A stretch of 64,000 nt of DNA from Dioscorea cayenensis subsp. rotundata (GCF_009730915.1 NC_052475.1:248001-312000); one strand, 5' to 3'. Positions 24,330 through 36,154 are shown, numbered from the stretch's first letter. Notes: a model not told the origin generated them from the sequence alone. Program-made: numbers and translations.

Positions 24330-24387
24330 ACATGACACTTGTGATGCTTTGATAGTTTAAACTATGAAAGCATCACAAGTGTCATGT
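24330..24387. repeat. 58-bp near-perfect palindrome
   Basis: Two 29-base arms with no spacer, differing by one base: ACATGACACTTGTGATGCTT opens the left arm and its inverse closes the right. It could form a cruciform or a blunt hairpin RNA. No terminal-repeat element was recognised around it. Confidence 0.9.
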
Positions 24388-24760
24388 GATGATAGCTCGA
24401 TTATGTGTTTGTCTTCTAGGAATTATGTGTCAATTTCTATGTTTGAAGAGAAGCAAAGGCTACCAATAGTGCACAGAGATTCACATACATGACAAAAGTT
24501 TTAAAAAGTTATAGTGCTTGAAGAACTCCCTCCAGTTGTTAAACCTTGTATATGAATGTTTTTATTTTTAAACTTATGAAACTTAAGCTATATATATATA
24601 TATATATATATATACTTGCAAAAGTATTTATCATCATTATAGATGATAGCTCTTTCTCTTTGCCAAGTTAATTATACATCGAACTTATTTTTTATAATAT
24701 AAGTTGAGATGATTGGTTTGTCTAAAAAATATATATATATCATCCTAAAATGCTTCTCTA

Positions 24761-25062
24761 GGTTTATGACTAGCTCCACAAAGACCGGAGTTATATCTCA
24801 AATGAAAAGGCTGAAAAATTAAGTGTCAGCACCGGGCATTGGCAGTGTATATATATGTGTATATTTATATTAAAATCACTAAATTATTCAATATGAGTTT
24901 AATTTGTTATCAGGTTAAGTTGGTGATTCCGAGGCCAATATTGTAATCTCTGACTGATCTGAAAGATAGTTAAAGACCAGTGATATGTATATATATATAT
25001 ATATATATGTTACTTTGATGAAGATGAGTTCCTTTATATTGGTAATAAGCTGAAAGAGCCAA
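24761..25062 (+). pseudogene. Relic of a fourth 4CL-like ligase
   Basis: 24914-25062 is a decayed copy of ligase exon 3: GGTGATTCCGAGGCCAA, TTACTTTGATGAAGATG and CTGAAAGAG follow in the right order. The second codon has become TAA, an (AT)n expansion interrupts the middle, and about 21 bases before the old donor are deleted. 24761 to about 24830 resembles the start of exon 2 (GGTTTATG..CTCCACA.AG, then ATATCTCAAATGA), preceded by an AG. No exon 1, 4, 5 or 6 was found. It is a leftover of the tandem array between copies 2 and 3. Confidence 0.75.
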
Positions 25063-26438
25063 GTGTGCATTAATTATAACGCACACATATATATACATAT
25101 ATCGATTAAGATATGTGGCTTGACATGAATATATTTATATGATTTCATTGTTATAATTAGTAAATTGCACAAATAGAGTAAAAAGTTTTCTTCTCTTTGC
25201 TATTGAGATACTTTATTTCACTTGCTAAAATTCATATCAATTTAGTAATAATGCCATATATATACATATGCTGAGTTAAGAAAAAGATCATTAAATTTGA
25301 ATAAAACAAAATTAAGGTGGTTGTTCAATCTCTTTCAATTTCTGAATGTTTTTTCTGTACTTAAGAAAAAAAAAATTTGCCCTCTTATAGGGAGATATAA
25401 TGATTTTGTAATATAGAATAATTGATAGCATAGAGAGGAAAGTGACAATTCACCTATAGTCCTCAAAAGAAATTTATTTTTGAAGTTTTAATTTTTCAAA
25501 TAAAAAAAAAAAATATTTACTTGCCCTTGCTTTTTTTTGGAAGGGGCTGTTGCTTTGTCACTTGTGGTGCTGAAGTAGGCAACTCGAGTTATTCTTAAAA
25601 AAATAGAGTTTTTTATTATTATTTTTAAATGACACTAATATTCTATCAGGAACAGTATATGGAATATAAAAAAAAAATTGGAATAAAAGTATTTAAGAAC
25701 TTTTAATTAATTTATCTTAAAAGTAAACGGATGATTTACCAATAATCAAATATTTTTCTCTTGAGATCACTCAACCAATGATTAAATTACTGCTAATTGC
25801 ATGATCCACAAACAATCAAATATTCTTTTTCCATGAGATCATTCAACCGATGATTTAATTCTCCTATTTGTTCATCTCTTCTTTGTCTATATATGAACTG
25901 TATAATTATTTTGATTTTTAAATATTCAAAAACACACTTATATCTATAAAATAAAAATAACACTCTATTAAACATTAAATCAATTTGATGACAAATGGTC
26001 ACTAACCATATATATATCTCGATACATCATGGAAGGCAAGAGTAAGAGAAGAAAAAAAGAAGAGAGAGACATACAAGAATAAAGAGATACAATGGACAAT
26101 AGTAAATCTAAACAGTGGTTGATCTTGTATTGGATTTAAAAACGGGTAACCGTTGGATTTATAAAAATTTTATAAAATATGTAAATCAACTCCAATAACT
26201 GTGATTGACTAAGTTATTGTTATAATGTTGATGTTTGCTTAAAGTGCATCCCCTTTTGTACTGTGCTTTATCATTACTGTTCACCAAAATAAATGATTTG
26301 AAGTAGTTGATATTTGCACATACATATATATGTCAAAGAAGACAAGTAGGAGAGAAAAAAATATAAAATCAGAAAGACAAATATAAGAGTGAAGAGAGAG
26401 CATTAGCAGCAATAAATTTATATATATATATATAATAA

Positions 26439-26482
<44 letters not shown>

Positions 26483-26498
26483 ACTGACAATCCCATTT
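25063..26498. other. AT-rich intergenic DNA
   Basis: No gene found. It holds a purine-rich patch at 26030-26100 and an interrupted (AT)n microsatellite at 26418-26477. A minus-strand open frame at 25793-26002 has no recognisable motif. Confidence 0.5.
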
Positions 26499-26511
26499 AA
26501 AATCACATGAG

Positions 26512-26578
26512 AAGTAACTTGAGGAGTAATTTTTTTTTTTTTAATGCATGTGATTTATTCATTTTAAAAAAATAAAAT
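26512..26578 (+). mobile_element. Minimal LINE tail insertion
   Basis: Only 67 bp, ending in GTGATTTATTCATTTT and an A-rich tail. It is bounded by the 13-bp direct repeat AAAATCACATGAG (26499-26511 and 26579-26591). It is one of several 5'-truncated copies of the same LINE family. Confidence 0.75.
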
Positions 26579-26907
26579 AAAATCACATGAGGACATCTAA
26601 TCCTTTGGAATAGTCAACTAATTTTATACACTCTCCCAAATTAGCATATCATCATCTAGTCCCTCGTATTTAAAAAAAAAATTAATATTTTTTTTTCATG
26701 AAATTACTTTTTATTATTATTTATTTATTTATTTCACACGGTACTCCTATCTCCCCTCGCCACTACGGTCTGCCTTATCTATGATTACCTCAGACAAATT
26801 CGAGGGGAATCACGAGGAACTAATAAAGATAAAAATAACAAATTCAACAAACTAAGCATAAATAGAAATTTCTTGTTCATGGAACTTTGCGGGGACAGGG
26901 TTGAAAA

Positions 26908-27503
26908 CAATGTTTTAAAAATCAGATAAGACTGGCCGGTTTAATCAGTTCAACCGAGAATCAGCTGATAAACGGGTCCGATTAGTCACACTAAACAACA
27001 AGTAACCGGATCGGTATGTTCAACTAGTTCAACCGATGAACTGATTGGACTGGTTTAGATAGTTGATTTATTTATTTTTAATTTTTAAAGTTAAACCCGG
27101 TCCCAAAATCAAAAAGTAAGATATTATATACTTGTATTTTATTTCATTTCTCATTTTATATTGTTTGTTGTTGTTGTTATTGTTGTTGTTGTTGTATACT
27201 TATATTTTATTTAATTCTTTATTTTTGAATATTTGTTGTATGGTTGTATCCTGGTATATTTGTACTTTGAAAAATTCAATTTTATGTAGAGTTGACATTT
27301 GCAATATGTAATTTTGTTGGTTTTTTTTTAATTTTTTCTTATTTTTTAAATTAATTATTTACTTATTTTTTTAAATTTTTTTAATTTAAAAAATTTATTT
27401 ATTTGAAAAACATTAAATCGGGTTGAATTGGCATGTACAACCGGTTGGACCATAAACCGGTTGCCTAATCGGGTTGGCAACCGGTCCAGTTTTTAAAACA
27501 TTG
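26908..27503. mobile_element. hAT-type MITE, relative of the one at 2784
   Basis: A 596-bp element with ends CAATGTTTTAAAAA and the inverse of the right end CAATGTTTTAAAAACTGG. The subterminal regions are rich in CCGGTT/AACCGG words. Flanking 8-mers are GTTGAAAA (26900-26907) and GTTTAAAA (27504-27511), a target duplication with one change. Non-coding. Trinucleotide GTT/TTG runs occur at about 27160-27195. Confidence 0.8.
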
Positions 27504-27511
27504 GTTTAAAA

Positions 27512-28141
27512 CTTACCAAAGACCTTTGAGTCCATTTTTTCTTATACATAATGTCAAAATCACTAAACTACAACATATATGGGGTAAATTTTTTTTGAAT
27601 TTGAATCAAAATGATTATCTAGTTTTAATTTTGTTATACTAAGTGGTTTATTGGAAGATTTTGCTCAATTTTTTTAATGATGTACATATCGAAAATTCTC
27701 GGTCATCATATATATGCCTCGTTATCTAACAATTTTATCTCATCTGCTGATAGAATTTTTGATATCACATTATAAAAAATAAGCTGGATATGTTGGATAA
27801 TCTTAAAATAAAACAACAATATTGAAGTTAGGCAATTATTTTGATTCAAATTAAAGTTTAGACCTCAAAATAACATAGAGGTATAATTTGATGCCCTATC
27901 AAAAAGTTTACCCATCATATATGGTTCTACTTTTTTTTTTTTTTAAATTTTTAATTCATTGCTTTTCTGATTTAAGAACTAATCATTGCATTCGAACCAA
28001 ACATAGTTAAATAATTAAAAAAATACTACTAAAATTCTCCACTTATTCCTTGCTGTACTAATTTCTAGTTTTTTATTTTGAAATTTTCTTTTAATTATTT
28101 TATAGTGTTTCCTTGTGTGTGCATGCTGTTAACGCAAGTGA
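27512..28141. other. Upstream region of ligase 3
   Basis: AT-rich sequence with a T-run at 27930-27950. No defined mobile element or gene was seen. Confidence 0.4.
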
Positions 28142-28149
28142 TATAAAAG
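28142..28149 (+). promoter_or_regulatory. TATA box of ligase 3
   Basis: TATAAAAG lies 75 bp before the 28225 start codon, implying a 5' leader of about 45-50 bases. Confidence 0.6.
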
Positions 28150-28224
28150 AAAGAGCAACAGCAGTGTCGACCCACCAACTCCATTCCATCTGGTCTATCT
28201 GCCTCGAGTCTCGCGCTCCATCCG

Positions 28225-29242
28225 ATGGCCCATCCTCCACCGTCCATCAACCCCCGCTCCGGCTATTCCCCGGCCACCAAAACCTTTCACAGTCTTCGTC
28301 CCCCCGTCCCCCTCCCACCCGTTTCCCAACCCCTTTCCTTCACCTCTTACGCCGTTTCCCTTCTCCCAAATCCGTTTCCCTCTTACCCCGCCCTTATCGA
28401 CGGCTCCACCGGCGTTTCCCTCTCGTATCCCGATCTCGTTTCCCAGATCCACTCTCTTGCTTCCACTCTCCACTCCCATCTCGGCATCTCCAAAGGCCAC
28501 GTGGCATTCATCCTCTCCCCATCCTGCCTCGAGATCCCCATCCTCTACCTCTCTCTCCTCTCCCTCGGCGCTATCATCACTCCGGCCAACCCCGCCGGCA
28601 CGCCATCGGAGCTCTCCCGCCTGATCGACCTCGCCGGCCCCACCCATTTCTTCACCACGTCATCATATTCCTCCAAGCTCCCCCTCCACGTCACCCCCAT
28701 CCTCATCGACTCCCCCCTCTTCCGATCCTTCCTCGAATCCGGCTCCGGCTCCCATTTATCCGATCCGATCAAGATCCGGCAATCGGATACGGCGGCGATA
28801 CTCTTCTCGTCTGGGACGACGGGGAGAGTAAAAGCCGCGGCGTTGCCGCACCGGGAATTCATCGCGATGACGGAGGAGTTCCGGGTGCTCGGTCCGTCGG
28901 AGAGGGAGACGACGCTCGTAACGGCGCCAATGTTCCACTCGATGGGTTTCTTTTTGGTGCTGAAATCCATGGCGTTGGGGGAGACGACGGTGTTCCCGGG
29001 GAACGGTGGTCCGCTGTTGCCGACGATAGCGGCGGTGGCGGCGAAGTATAGGGTGACCCAGTTGTCGACGGCTCCCACCCTCGTAGTGGCGTTAACGCAG
29101 TTGGAGGATACGATGAGGTTCGAACTCTCCACGCTCCGCCGGGTTTATTGCGGCGGCGCGCCACTCTCGCAGGAGGCCGCGGAGAGATTCCAGTCGCTGT
29201 TTCCGGCCGTAGAGATTATTCAGGTACCTTCCCTTTGCATAA

Positions 29243-29293
<51 letters not shown>

Positions 29294-32200
29294 TAATAAG
29301 GGCATTTTCGGTGCTAAAATTTATCAAAATTATTTTTGAAACGAAATTAACATAAATATGTTTTTGAATCAGGGACTAAATGGAAATATAAAAGTGTAAT
29401 TTATATATAAACTGAGATTGCACTCTCACATGAAATCTTTTATTTCTTTTTTTTTTTTTAGAAAATGGATAAACCACTTCAATTAAAAAAAGGAGAATCA
29501 AACAACAAAACCCATCGCACTCATGAAATCTTTCTTATGCTATGGAACACTTCAATTGAGTTATTGCACGCACTCTAATTTTAACTAGGCAAATTGTCTA
29601 GTTTTGCATCGGAGTTTTTAAAATTTTGAGAAGGATTTTATGGCAATATTATCTATAAAGAAAATAATATAATTAAATAACTTTTAGAATGAAAATTGTT
29701 GTATATCTTAGAGGCCGTTTGGTTCGCAGTAATGATATATTACCGCGTAATGAGATTACTGTAGTAAATGATCGGGAATGTTATATGCCCAGGAATGTTG
29801 TGGTAATTCATGATAACCATGTTTGGTTGGAAACTCATATTATATAGTAATCAACTTGGTAATGTTTTAAATTTCCTATATTACCCTTGTGTCTACCATT
29901 TTATGCAAGTTTAAATTTAAAATAAAATAAATTATTGGATAAAAAAATAAATTTTCGAAGATCACCATATTCCTAAAATAATGTTATTTAAATTTAATTT
30001 TTTTTATCCAACAAATAAAGTATGAAAATTATTATTTTTAAATAAAGGGGTATATTTGTCCAAAAAATATTTCAGATTACCACCCACTTAGTAATCCAAT
30101 ATAACCACTTATTTTAGTGGTAATGGGATTACCAAGTTTCTTTGTAATCTTCCAAAGTTTGTAATCACAGATTACCATCAATATTACTATCACCACCAAT
30201 CCAAACGTGGTAATTTTTTCAGATTAAGATTACCACGTAACAGACGGTAATGTGAAAGGTAATGTTTTCACATTACCACGAACCAAACGGCCAAGATTTT
30301 ATAGATATTTATTATATAAATAAATAAGTGTAATTAATTTTTTCTAATTATTAATATCATAAGTAATATAAATAAAAATTTAAATATAATTTAAAAAAAA
30401 TTAGACTTATTCATTGAAACTTTGGGGAGCAGATTATACATCTAATTTAGTAGTATGTATATATATATTTTGGAAATAAGTCATAGATAATAAGTGGTTC
30501 TAACAAGTTATGAAAGTCATCAAAGTTTTTTTTTTTCAAATGCGAAAAGCGTCAGATGTTAGGGGTGTGTTTAAAACCTGGATTAATCATGCAACCCTAC
30601 AACGAAGTAGTCAGGTTGTATTTGGACTAATTTCAAACTTTTATTTCGCATTTTAGAGGTCTTGGTTTTAAGATGTAAATCTAAAATCTAATATGTTTGC
30701 TTACCTGCAATAGGGCCCAGTTAGATTTAATTTTCTCCTATCAAGAAATGCTCTTTTTTTAATTTTATAAGTTTAGTACTGTCTTGTCCAAATTTCACGT
30801 GTTTGGTTTCAGTTTCAATTCTTCAGACAAGCAAAAGTACTTAAAAAAGCAAAAAAAAGCAGTTTTGGTGTGTTTTCAAAAGCAGGTGTTTTTAGAAAAA
30901 GCACTTTTAAGGGTGAAATAAACCACTTCGGCTAAATTATTATGATCAAAATACCCTTGATAGAATCCCACTATGGCCTAATATATAAACATAAAATTAT
31001 AATTTTTTTGTTAAAATATAACCTTTTTTTTTTTTTTCCAATATTAAGTTTTTTCTCACATCTTTGGGTGGCGGAGTTAAGAAATTTATTAAATAAAATC
31101 ATTGTATAAGTATAATATTATCATTTATAATGCAATTAATGTATATGATTTTTTTTACATACATACTATTTATATATATGCTATTAATTAATATATATAC
31201 TAATGAGTTTACACTAAAGTATATATATCAGTAGTACTAACAGTATGAATATTAATAGTATGTATATTAATTGGGGTCACAAGGGAGGGTGCCATCTTTC
31301 TTGCGTGATTATATATACGCAATGGGATCAAAATATATTGGGTCCTTATTAGTAAATTTATAGTTTAGAAGTTAATAAGTGCTTTACTTGCTCATCGTAA
31401 TGCTTACAAATTTGGTAGCCAATTATATATAACTCTCATGGAAGTATTTATTAAAGAAGTGCTTCCAAAAACCCCAAGTTAAGCAGTATTTTAAAAGTGA
31501 ATCTAAAGTGGCCCAAAAGACACTCAGGATTTCCTACATTTTGGACCTTTGTGAACTTTAGTTAGCACTGACTGCAAGTGAAATGCGTTTACGTGAACGC
31601 CTGTGGATCGATACTGATCAGTTCAATGTTTTTTACAGGGTTATGGTGCTACAGAAGCTGGATTAATATCTAGGATGATTAGCCGAGAGGAATGCCTACG
31701 ACGGAGATCAGTTGGCCGTTTAAATTCGAACCTCGAGGCCAAGATTGTCGACCATGTCACTGGTGAAGCTTTGTCAGTTGGCCAACATGGTGAATTTTGC
31801 GTTCGAGGACCAACCATCATGCTAGGTATGTATATATGTATATATATGACATACTATACTTACTATTAAAACAACCTAGCTATAATCCCACATTGGATAA
31901 ATTTCTATGAATCGAGTGTAAATAATATGTTTTTGATTTGCATCTAATAAACTACTACCAGGTTATATTGGTGATCCTGAGGCAAATGCCCAGGCTTTTG
32001 ATTCTGAGGGTTGGTTAAAGACTGGTGATCTTTGTTATTTTGATGAGGATGGCTTCCTTTACATTGTTGATCGCATAAAGGAAATGATCAAATACAAGGC
32101 TTACCAGGTATAGATTGATATGTATGCTCATCTCATCTATGTGTTTAAATCAGTTACGATATTGATGTTGATGCGCAGGTAGCACCCGCGGAGCTGGAAC

Positions 32201-33145
32201 AAGTGCTTAATTCTTCACCAGATATTCTTGAAGCTGCAGTTGTTCCGTAAGCATCGATGGCCCTCTTTTGTTCATATGTTTGCATCTTTGTTTCTTTACT
32301 TTGTTAGAGAGTTATCTATTTATTTCAGTTTCATTAATTTATGATCCGGCCTATTATGGACTGGAACCATATTTTTATTAGTTTATTGAGTTCAGAGCAT
32401 GCCATGGATCAGTAATAATGTGGATCCTGAAAACTTTAGTGTCTTAAGAACTGTCAAAAGATATGATTTATGGCAGATATTAATTCAATAAATTGACAAA
32501 ATGAGCACTTGAAGTATTGGATTGATACTTATAAATGTTCTGATGGTGTAAAGTAGTAAAAAATAGCAATGTTTTCACTTTGGCCTTTTATCATGTAAAA
32601 TAGGTATCCAGATGAATTTGCTGGACAAATTCCGATGGCATTTGTGGTGAGACGACCGGGAAGCAACCTCAGTGAAGCAGATGTGATGAAATTCGTAGCA
32701 GAATTGGTATGGCCTTTGTTCTTTGTATCAATTATCAATTGTTTACTTAATTTTCTATGTATTCTACTGTTTAAACATATATTATTAGTGGATACATTGC
32801 ATAAACGCATATTTAATTAGTTCTTAATTAGAGATTAAAATGTTAGATGATCGCCAATGTCAGTAAACTTTTTTTATTAGTGATGGAATAGTAAATGTTA
32901 ACTTGTATTTTACAGACTCAACATGGCTTGATCTCCTGACGAAACTAGATCAGCTAAAACAGTTGTTAAAATTAGTCTCATTTTGACGACAGATAATTAA
33001 GATTTGATTGTGGATGCAGGTGACACCATATAAGAAGATTCGAAGAGTGGCATTTGTAAATTCCATACCGAAAACACCATCAGGAAAAATTCTTAAACGG
33101 GTGCTTGCCAATGTTGCAAGCTCTGGTTCTTCATCAAAGCTATGA
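28225..33145 (+). CDS. 4CLL: 4CL-like acyl-CoA ligase 3, peroxisomal
   Basis: Six exons close in phase: 28225-29223, 31639-31825, 31962-32107, 32179-32246, 32604-32706 and 33020-33145. They give 542 residues. The exon lengths after exon 1 match ligase 1 exactly (187, 146, 68, 103, 126). It has the ANL-synthetase motifs: P-loop [17 protein letters not shown] at the start of exon 2, GEFCVRG (usually GELWVRG), [13 protein letters not shown], and the lysine in [11 protein letters not shown]. It ends in SKL. Within exon 2, ISREECLRR replaces the IGPEEC seen in its sisters. An overlapping frame that begins at 28113 is a shadow of GC-rich exon 1. Intron 1 carries an (ATT)n run, a LINE stub and a MITE. 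The substrate is inferred only from the family. Confidence 0.9.
29243..29294. repeat. (ATT)n microsatellite in intron 1 of ligase 3
   Basis: About 17 ATT units starting 20 bp after the intron 1 donor. Ligase 2 has an (AAT)n run at the equivalent place. Confidence 0.95.
29441..29521 (-). mobile_element. LINE stub with 12-bp target duplication
   Basis: 81 bp read on the minus strand as a LINE tail: GAAGTGGTTTATCCATTTTC and an A-run (T-run on the plus strand). It is flanked by CATGAAATCTTT at 29429-29440 and 29522-29533. It lies in intron 1 of ligase 3. Confidence 0.8.
29713..30292. mobile_element. MITE with GGCCGTTTGGTTCG ends
   Basis: A 580-bp element whose ends GGCCGTTTGGTTCGCAGTAA and (inverse of the right end) GGCCGTTTGGTTCGTGGTAA form good terminal inverted repeats. 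Many TTACCAC/GTGGTAAT words lie inside. The flanking target duplication is not clear, so PIF/Harbinger against hAT is undecided. It lies in intron 1 of ligase 3. Confidence 0.7.
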
Positions 33146-33602
33146 TCCCTTTTTTTTTTATATTTAAAAATACAATCCAGAGTTTGAGGATGTTTTATGT
33201 AAATTTTGATAAATCTCTTGTTAGAGGCCCATGTATATTGGGCCCATCTTAGGTTTTCAAAACATTCCTATTTAGTTTAGTACCACATTGCCTATTTGCA
33301 AGAACTTCACCCAACTTATATGTCACTATTCATTAGTTTTTAACTTTGGTTTCGTGATTATGCTCTTTTACGGCGCAAAAGTAGGGGATGCAAATCTCAG
33401 GATTGGATAATTTGGCTTTCATGACGAAAAAAGATAAAGTATAGAAAGAGAAAATAAGGGGAAATTAAACTACAACAGAAAGCATATCAAAATACAAACA
33501 TAGAAAGACCCACTAAGGGTAGATCACCATCAAAATTAGAAACAAAACTTTCGGGAAAGGAGCAATTCTTGATGAACTTGAACAATTGAACAACTATTTT
33601 GC

Positions 33603-33633
<31 letters not shown>

Positions 33634-34002
33634 CTTTCAGTTCCCCATGGTTGTTCAACTAATTCAACGTTTAGATAGTTTTTATTTCGGTATGAATTGA
33701 GATTATTATTATTATGTTACTCATTTTATAATATATGACATTTTGACAACCCTATAGATTTTTTTATATAAATAGACACATATGAAAGGGACACCATTGT
33801 TTAGGTTTATATATATATATATATATATATAGTGAATAAACCATGATGCATTAAAAACAACAAAAAGGGTTATGATACAAAACATAAAAAAACAACCTCT
33901 TTCATCTCTTTTCTCATTTACTTCTTAGCCAACTTAGAGAACTATTTGACAGTCCTTTGGACAATGTTATAATGTATTATAAATAAAAAATAAAAAATTG
34001 GT
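33146..34002. other. 3' flank of ligase 3 and spacer
   Basis: AT-rich sequence containing an (ATT)n run at 33605-33635 and (TA)n at about 33808-33832. A short minus-strand LINE-tail-like patch (GTGAATAAACCATG...) lies at about 33833-33890. No gene found. Confidence 0.45.
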
Positions 34003-34290
34003 TATTTTTTAAATAAAAATAGATAAATCATCCATTCATTAAAACTAAAAAAATACATTAAATAACGACATAAAACAAGGAAACAAAGGACAAAAGGGGA
34101 AAAAAATATTGTGCCTACTAGAAGTGGATCTTGCAAGAGTAATATCTTAGAAAACACCATAAAAGAACGAGCAGGTAGCACTTTGGAGATTAACAAAGGG
34201 GATGCCGGCCATCTGGGCGGCATAATCACACGAGTGCTAGATGAGAGATTAGTTGACGTTGGTGCTTGACAGGGAACAATATATTTAATT
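34003..34290 (-). mobile_element. LINE 3' fragment (minus strand)
   Basis: On the minus strand this reads as a LINE 3' end finishing in GAATGGATGATTTATC and an A/T-rich tail at its low-coordinate end. The upstream limit is uncertain. It is non-coding. Confidence 0.5.
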
Positions 34291-34340
34291 ATCAAATTCA
34301 TCGAGATGGAAACATCATAAGATCATTCCAGTGATCCTTA

Positions 34341-34775
34341 TGTTAGGATCGGGAGAAAACAGAGTGTGGAAGAACTCTCAGTAGTCACTCAGATTTCACA
34401 CTCGAAATGAGTTCTTAATACAACAAAAGAATGAAGGAAGCAATGTAGAGAAGAAGATTAACTGAGATCCACTGAATTCACTCTGTGTATTTTTCTCAGT
34501 TCATTCAAGCATTTAAACAAGCACCAGATGTGCATGCCAGTAAGGCACCATGGTTCATACAACCAGAACATTTGAATTATAAAAATACAAACATAAAGTG
34601 ATAAACAAATACAACATTAAGATAAAAACAAGGAAACTGAGAATTCCAATTCAGTGCTGCTATGACATCTCTTCGGCTGTGGTGGAGAGTGAGCTGGAAG
34701 CTGGGAATGTCTGCGGGAAACCTGGGAGCAGGTCTCAGTGGCTTCAGTGAAGTGTCTGATCAAGCATCCTCAACA
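34341..34775 (-). repeat. 3' LTR of the copia element
   Basis: 435 bp beginning TGTTAGGATC and ending ATCCTCAACA on the plus strand. It is identical to the other LTR except for one base (GCTGCTATGAC here, GCTGCTTTGAC there). The stop codon of the pol frame falls inside it. Confidence 0.95.
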
Positions 34776-36154
34776 TCCTCCCCTTGATCAGAGAAGTCTC
34801 TAATTCCCAGCTTAAGTCTCTGTGCTTCAAACTTGCATCTTGGCAATGGTTTGGTAAACGAATCGGCAAGTTGCTCTTCAGTCCTGCAGTGTTTAACATC
34901 AATTGCTTCATCTCTTATAAGATCCCGGATGAAGTGAAAGCGGGTGTCAATGTGCTTTGTACGCCCATGGTGGACAGGGTTTTTGGCGATACAAAGTGCA
35001 GACCGATTATCACACCAGATGACAGTAGAGCCAGGTTGTGCTTCATTCAAATCTCCCAACAAGCGCCTCAACCAAACAGCTTCACAGGCAGCAGCAGTCA
35101 GAGAGATATACTCTGCTTCCGTGCTAGACAGGGCAGTGATGGCCTGTTTCTTGGAGCACCAGGCTATAGCTCCAGAACCAAGTGAGAAAATCCATCCTGT
35201 GGTACTCTTCCGGTCATCCTGAGAACCGCTCCAATCGCTGTCAGAATAACCAAATAATTTAAAATTCTCACCTCTGTTATAATGAATCCCATAATTAACT
35301 GTTCCACTGATATAGCGTAGGATTCTCTTCAGGGCTCCCAAGTGGTGCATACTTGGTTTTTGCATGAACCGAGATGACAAGGAGACAGCTTGAGCTATGT
35401 CTGGTCGAGTGTGAGATAAATATAATAGCCCCCCAATCATCCTTCTATATCTCACCGGATCTGTTTCTCCTGAACTATCAAACAGAGAGAGTTTTTCATT
35501 TGCATTCATAGGTGTATCAATTGATTTACAATTCTCCATCCCAGCTTTGCGAAGTAAATCAACAGCGAATTTGTGTTGAGATACAAAGATTGATCCTTTC
35601 TTCTGAGTAATTTCGAGACCGAGAAAATACCTCATCGGTCCGAGGTCAGACATCTCGAAAGTATTCATCATAGAGTTTTTGAATTCCCTTAGCTGCAACT
35701 CAGAAGAACCCATATAAAGGATATCATCGACATATAAACAGAGTAACAGAACACTGTGATCTTCTCCCTTCTTACAATACACAGTAGGTTCATTTGGACT
35801 GCGAACGAAGCCCAACTGAGTGAAATATGCATCGATGTGACTGTACCAAGCTCGAGGGGCTTGACGGAGGCCATACAAGGCTTTGTGAAGCCGATACACA
35901 CATGCTTCTTTTCCCTTAACTATAAACCCTTCCGGTTGTGAGACAAAGACCTCCTCCTTGAGTTCTCCATTAAGAAATGCCGATTTGACATCGAGTTGGT
36001 ATACTGTCCACTCTCGTTGAGCCCCAATGGACAAAAAGATCCTCACTGTCTCCATGCGAGCAACTGGAGAGAAAATTTCTTCAAAATCAACTCCCTCCTT
36101 CTGAGAATACCCTTTTGCCACAATACGTGCTTTCTTCTTTAATGAGTGTTCCAT
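34760..36154 (-). pseudogene. copia reverse transcriptase and RNase H
   Basis: A long open stretch covering the reverse transcriptase ([27 protein letters not shown], catalytic [13 protein letters not shown]) and the RNase H domain ([42 protein letters not shown]). The domain itself is uninterrupted. Its join to integrase at 36155-36245 is broken by frame changes and a stop, so it cannot be made as part of a normal polyprotein. Confidence 0.9.
34776..34785 (-). other. Polypurine tract
   Basis: On the minus strand AAGGGGAGGA directly precedes the 3' LTR; it is the plus-strand primer site for reverse transcription. Confidence 0.75.

Noticed and set aside
28113..29051. 312-codon plus-strand frame overlapping ligase 3 exon 1
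   Set aside because: It overlaps the GC-rich first exon out of frame; the exon structure and homology of the 28225 frame are decisive.
28545..29132. Minus-strand open frames across the first exons of the ligases
   Set aside because: These are antisense shadows of GC-rich exons, repeated in all three paralogues, with no protein motif.
30780..31530. Possible further MITE in intron 1 of ligase 3
   Set aside because: AAAGCA/TGCTTT words occur at both sides but no convincing terminal repeat or target duplication was found.
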